Assembly (NCBI GenBank): GCA_963575745.1 | Contig: CAUYUJ010002747.1 | Coordinates: forward strand, 126,001 to 190,000 | Reading direction: 5' to 3' | From: Prorocentrum cordatum | Lineage: Eukaryota > Sar > Dinophyceae > Prorocentrales > Prorocentraceae | Length of the DNA stretch: 64,000 bases | In this document: in pieces, positions 58,147 through 64,000 of the stretch | How the letters are laid out: the number at the start of each line of letters is the position of its first letter | How positions within the stretch are numbered: the first letter of the stretch is position 1 | The notes under the pieces: model-generated | Told to the model about the DNA's origin: nothing | The model's input: the letters and a program-made list of their open reading frames with translations, nothing else | Database searches by the model: none | Made by a program: the position numbers and the translations under genes

Positions 58147-59208
58147 GTGCCCCCCTCTTTTTCGGAAGTCCCAGGCTCCTGTGAGTTTCGCATGTCCATC
58201 TCTCTAGGCAAGGAAGCTCCTTGTCGCACCATGCTGGCCAGGCTGCCTGTGCCTGCGCCCTCCGCGGTCTGGGGTTGTGAGGGCTCTGGCTGCCCAGGGC
58301 CTGTGTCTGGGAGTCGGGATTCTTGCAGCCGTGATCTTGGGGCTCCTGGGCCGTCGGTGGACCAGGTGACTCGACATGGTCTGCAGCCGCCACCTTTTGC
58401 TCGAAGCGCTCGGTTTTTGGTCTCAGGACGTGAGAGCACTGGTCTTGGTGACCTGTGCTTCCCTAGTGTAGGAGCTCGGTCTCCTCATGCCTGTGGTGAT
58501 GCTGCGGCCGCCCAGATCGATTCTGTCTCTCTCAGGGTCCAGACCATCAATTGCAACTCCTGGGGCCGTATGCGTAGTATGATCGAAGGCACTGATGCGC
58601 ATGTGCTGCTCTGCCAAGAGCACCGTTCGATTCGAGCTGAAGATATCGGACAGGCTAGCGCCTGGTGCCTCCGCCGCGGCTGGAAAAGTGTTTGGTCGCC
58701 TGCCTCGGCCACTGAGTTGGGGGATTCCTCTGGGGGAGTCGCCATCTTCGTGCGCTCCTGGTTGGGGTGTTTGGAGGTGCCTGGAGGGCAGGTCGCCAGT
58801 GGGCGTGCCCTGGTGTGCGCTTTCGAGATCCCTGGATGCCCCCCTTACCTGGCGGCCTCGGCCTATCTTCACCACTCGGAGGGCCTCTCTGGCGGGAATT
58901 TGAGCTTACTCTCGTCTCTGGGGGTGGTGCTGTCCACGGCTGCGAGACCCTGGATTCGTGGCGCTGATGTCAACATGGACCCTGAAGTGATCCGAGGTTC
59001 TGACCTCGTGCAGGAGCTCCGAGGCGCGTTGGTTGCGCCTAGTGTTCCGACTCACTATTCTGCTGGGCCCCCTTTCCACTTTCGATTATATCGTGGTGTC
59101 AGGAGGCCTCAGCAAGGCCATTGAACGGACCGACACGAGGTTGGACACGGAGCTCTCGCCTCATCGCCCTGTGGACCTTTGGTTTTTCAAGCAGCTTGGA
59201 GTGTTGTA
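58147..59208 (+). pseudogene. LINE ORF2 part 1: AP-type endonuclease
   Basis: The exonuclease-endonuclease-phosphatase fold is shown by VQTINCNSWGRMRSMIEGTD (~residue 135-155), catalytic Glu158 in LLCQEHRS, GGVAIFVRSW (~200), and Asp274 in IRGADVNMDPE. The final block is in the next phase after the C5/T run near 59068: FDYIVVSGGLSKAI and ELSPHRPVDLWFFK (~59150), which supplies the His of the SPH motif. It nicks target DNA to prime reverse transcription (family knowledge). The phase change at 59068-59080 breaks it. Confidence 0.7.
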
Positions 59209-59278
59209 AGCTCTTTCTTTTCGACGGCCGCCCCCACTGCCGTGTGAGGCCGTCTTCGGCCCCGCCCCCTGCCCCCCC

Positions 59279-61580
<2,302 letters not shown>

Positions 61581-61597
61581 GTGAGATTAGGGTGGAG

Positions 61598-63113
61598 CAT
61601 GCCCAACTTCATGACCCTGGTCGACGATTTTGGGAAACCCATCCCCCTTGGGATTTTCTCGCCTGCTCTTGTTGGGTCCCTGGTCCGAGCGGGATACCTG
61701 AGGATGTTGGAAAGAGATGCGGCTGCCTGTCGGGGTATCTCTTATCGTTTGTGTTCAAGGAATCCATCGCTCCTCGTAGCAAGCGTTATACGGCTCTTCA
61801 GAAGGCCAGGATTAGAGCCTTCTCCACGGAGGCCATCATGACGCAGGCTCGCGCCAGGGCCTTCGGGTACGATGTCGATCCGTGTTGTGTTCTTTGTGGA
61901 GCTAAAGACACCATCTTCCATCGGCTGTGGGAATGTCCTTTCCCTGATGCTGTCACCGCTCGGCTTGAGGCTACTGACAGTGAGGTGATTGAGGCCGCCC
62001 TGTCTGCTAAGGCGTCTGGAGATGACGACGGGCTTTTTGTCTTTATATCTGGCGCCTGTCGGCACCCCGCCGACTCCTTCCCTCGGACGGCTGATGAGCA
62101 AGATGATGGTCCGACCTTGATCTGGCATAAGATGCCTGAGACGGACCCTGGCGGAGCCCCTATCAGCAATCGGGTCTGGGGGTCCCTTTTTGTGGGCGGC
62201 TCATGCTCCCGTCATGCTGTCAAGGAGCTGTTCGGGCGATCTTGTGGCCGAGCTGAGGGCCCCTGTTTGGGGCCCCTACCCTCAGACTCTTCAGAGTGTT
62301 GAATTCAGTGCGTTCACCTGGGCCAATGTTCTTGCGACCCATCCTTCTGAATGCCATGTGTATTCTGATTGCAGTAATGTGGTCCAGGCTGCTGCGCTTG
62401 ACCAGCAGCTTCAGCTCTCTCCTAAGCGTATGTATTCAGAGGCTTTTCTTCAGGTGCATGGTCAGGTCTCGGGGTTGGCGGCCTGTGCCAAGGTGGCTGC
62501 ACACCTTGACCTGGATGCGCCTGGGATTTCAGCTGAGGGGCGGTGGCGCCGTCTTGGCAACCACCACGCTGATGCGGGTGCCAAGCATGCGGTCCGCCTT
62601 CACCCCACGGATGATGCTCTTTTGCTGGAGGCCGATCGTCTCGTGTCTTTGGCGAGGGCCACCATAAAAGTTGCTGTGCATGTGCTCCCTCTGTGGCCTC
62701 CTGTGGATCTGGACGGGGTCGGCAGAATCCCAGAGGTTACGAGTCCGAAGAAGGAGGTGCCAGGGCACGGCTGGAGGTCGTGGGGCGGAATCTGGAGGTG
62801 CGCTCACTGTTTGAGGGGGAACCGTGCCTTTTCGAAGCCAGCTCCAGGTTCCTGCTCTCGGTCCTCTTTAGTCCACGCAGACTTTCAGGACGCCTTAGGC
62901 CATCGGACTGTGGCTTTCCCGTGTTCTGACAACTCCGTGCTCTTTATCTGTTTTAAATGTAACTGCATCACTTGCGGAGGCCATATTCGTGGACTCAGTA
63001 AACAGTGTGTTTCGGTTCCGTCGCGTGCGTGCAAGCAGGGTTGGGAATATTTGTGCAAAGGCCTCCACCCCAGGTACCAGCTGAGAATTTCCTGGCGTCA
63101 TGGTGGACACTGA
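61598..63113 (+). pseudogene. LINE ORF2 part 3: zinc knuckle and RNase H
   Basis: One phase (61598-62302) has CVLCGAKDTIFHRLWECPF (61885-61940), the Cx2C..Hx4C knuckle typical of LINE C-termini. RNase H begins with WGSLFVGGSCS (~62180), where the first catalytic Asp of the usual DGS is Gly (GGC). The next phase (from ~62240) gives SVEFSAF (Glu), HVYSDCSNVV (Asp, ~62355) and NHHADAGAKHAV (Asp, ~62570). A tail with GIWRCAHCLRG (62785-62820) and more Cys pairs (FICFKCNCITCG) follows to the TGA at 63111. A phase change near 62230-62290 and the lost Asp suggest RNase H is dead. Confidence 0.7.
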
Positions 63114-63324
63114 AGGCCTGATCCAGTGTTTCAACTCTGCTGCTGCCCTCGCTGCGCTCGCCGGCGGTGCGTCGGATGTGCCTGTGCAGGCACCCATCTC
63201 GAGCGGTCGAGTTGAGTCGGAGCCCCCTCAGCAGGAGATGAGGCAGGGACCCCAACACATGCGACAGGACTCACCTTTTTTCCTGGCGAGGCGCCGCCAG
63301 GATGAGTCGGACAGTTCGGATTGA
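63100..63324 (+). CDS. Small ORF at LINE 3' end
   Basis: The ATG at 63100 overlaps the end of the RNase H tail. The 74-residue product MVDTEGLIQCFNSAAALAAL ... ARRRQDESDSSD has a helical start and an acidic end. It may be a phase-shifted end of ORF2. No motif. Confidence 0.3.
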   Translation: MVDTEGLIQCFNSAAALAALAGGASDVPVQAPISSGRVESEPPQQEMRQGPQHMRQDSPFFLARRRQDESDSSD

Positions 63325-64000
63325 AGTTTCGGTGGTGCAGGGCCGCCTCTCCATATTCGTTTTGCTTGCACGGCCCGATGCGGCTGACCCTTTTGGCAGG
63401 CATCCGTGCTATACCCCACATCTGGGGCGAGTTTGTTAGTGTCCTGGCGCTGTTTGTACCAGGGGTTGCTGGCCTCGCCGTCCTTGTGTGGGTGGTCGAG
63501 TTTTCCTGTGGCATGGGTGCGCCGTCTTTTTTTTTTTCTGACAAGCGCGGCCCGATGCGTCTGACCCTTTTGGCAGGCATCCGTGCTATACCCCACATCT
63601 GGAGCGAGTCCGATGGTCTTGGCGCTGGCTGCACCAGGGGCTGCGGGCTCGTCGTCCTTGCGTGGGTGGTCGATGTTTCTTTCTTTGGATTTGTTGTGTA
63701 CTGTATCGTTGTGCGTGCGTCCGTCTTGCACGCGTGTCAGGCACCCCACTTCTGGGGGAAGGTACGAGCACATCTGGGGTGCACTTTCCCCTGTTCCGAG
63801 CACGGGGGTGACTCCATCCCGACTGTGGCTCGGCTGGTGTTGCCGTGGCCTTGAGCATGGGCTCTTGGCCCCAACATTTTTTTTTATAGCGTTGGGCGTG
63901 CGTCCTCGTGCGTTTGTGCGTTCGCTCGTCCTTCTTGCGCTGTCGTCCGCCACGGGGGGCAATCGAGGCTCTCGTGGCAGGGCGCTGTCTCAGCCGTTGT
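63325..64000 (+). repeat. LINE 3' region with 177-bp tandem repeat
   Basis: GGCCCGATGCGGCTGACCCT at 63372 and GGCCCGATGCGTCTGACCCT at 63549 start two units of 177 bp, each with TTTTGGCAGGCATCCGTGCT and ATACCCCACATCTGG. A third, partial unit is suggested by CAGGCACCCCACTTCTGGGG near 63738. T-runs occur at 63531 and 63878. No gene is supported to the window end. Confidence 0.75.

Noticed and set aside
63378-63400. CCCTTTTGGCAGG as a spliced-leader relic
   Set aside because: Only the TTTTGGC core agrees and the site lies inside a tandem repeat of the LINE 3' region.

Overview
The window looks like nuclear DNA of a dinoflagellate (inference). It is GC-rich and packed with trinucleotide microsatellites and decayed retroelements. 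It has non-LTR reverse transcriptases of the kind common in dinoflagellate genomes, Lys/Arg-rich proteins with KRPAAA-type nuclear signals and KGKGKS tracts, introner-like introns including a GC-AG one, and CCCH-type zinc fingers in a retroelement gag. I recognise no rRNA, tRNA, CRISPR array or conventional housekeeping gene. The species cannot be named from the sequence.

Region 1, 0.54-31.17 kb, is one tyrosine-recombinase (YR, DIRS/Ngaro/TOC-like) retrotransposon with the split direct repeat layout A1 - ORFs - B1 - A2 - B2. It encodes a broken gag region with a CCCH zinc finger and an intact 1.8-kb-codon pol reading frame. Pol holds a methyltransferase-like domain, RT with an MDDD active site, RNase H, and a second methyltransferase-like tail. 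A tyrosine recombinase with the R / HxxR / W / Y residues follows. Pol and YR are pushed 17 kb apart.

Region 2, 11.38-28.32 kb, lies between pol and YR and looks like a single nested insertion. It is bounded by an exact 11-bp inverted repeat (CCCTGAGGTTC / GAACCTCAGGG), by a near-identical G-rich direct repeat on the outside, and by AT-rich subterminal arrays built from the same CATATCTG...GCAGTT motif at both ends. Inside are six or seven gene-like units. They include two unknown nuclear-type proteins, a KGKGKS-rich protein, a broken transposase-like gene, a methyltransferase-like MKRPAAA protein and a Gln-rich protein. The units are punctuated by arrays of GATGAGTTTCC that I find nowhere else in the window. 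Two genes contain short introns with inverted repeats and target-site-like duplications, whose removal restores the reading frame.

Region 3, 31.2-50 kb, has no convincing intact gene. It is a mosaic of dispersed repeats, hairpin MITEs (31.4, 39.9, 46.1 and 47.1 kb), microsatellites of several trinucleotides, an 11-bp GC array, and an ~88-bp tandem satellite (44.2-45.5 kb). A few weakly coding-like frames occur (36, 42.3-43.5 and 48-49.5 kb).

Region 4, 50-64 kb, is dominated by non-LTR retrotransposons. There is a heavily decayed RT at 50.3-51.6 kb and an antisense RNase H/zinc-finger fragment at 55.5-56.4 kb. A nearly full-length but frameshifted LINE lies at 56.5-63.3 kb (coiled-coil ORF1 with a zinc finger, AP-type endonuclease, YIDD reverse transcriptase split by a poly-C/(CA)n expansion, zinc knuckle, RNase H), followed by a 177-bp tandem repeat. 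Two related MITEs with long inverted repeats sit at 53.2 and 54.9 kb.

Several reading frames shift at homopolymer runs (G7, G9, C7, A7, A5). These may be real decay or long-read consensus errors, and this should be kept in mind for every gene called broken here.
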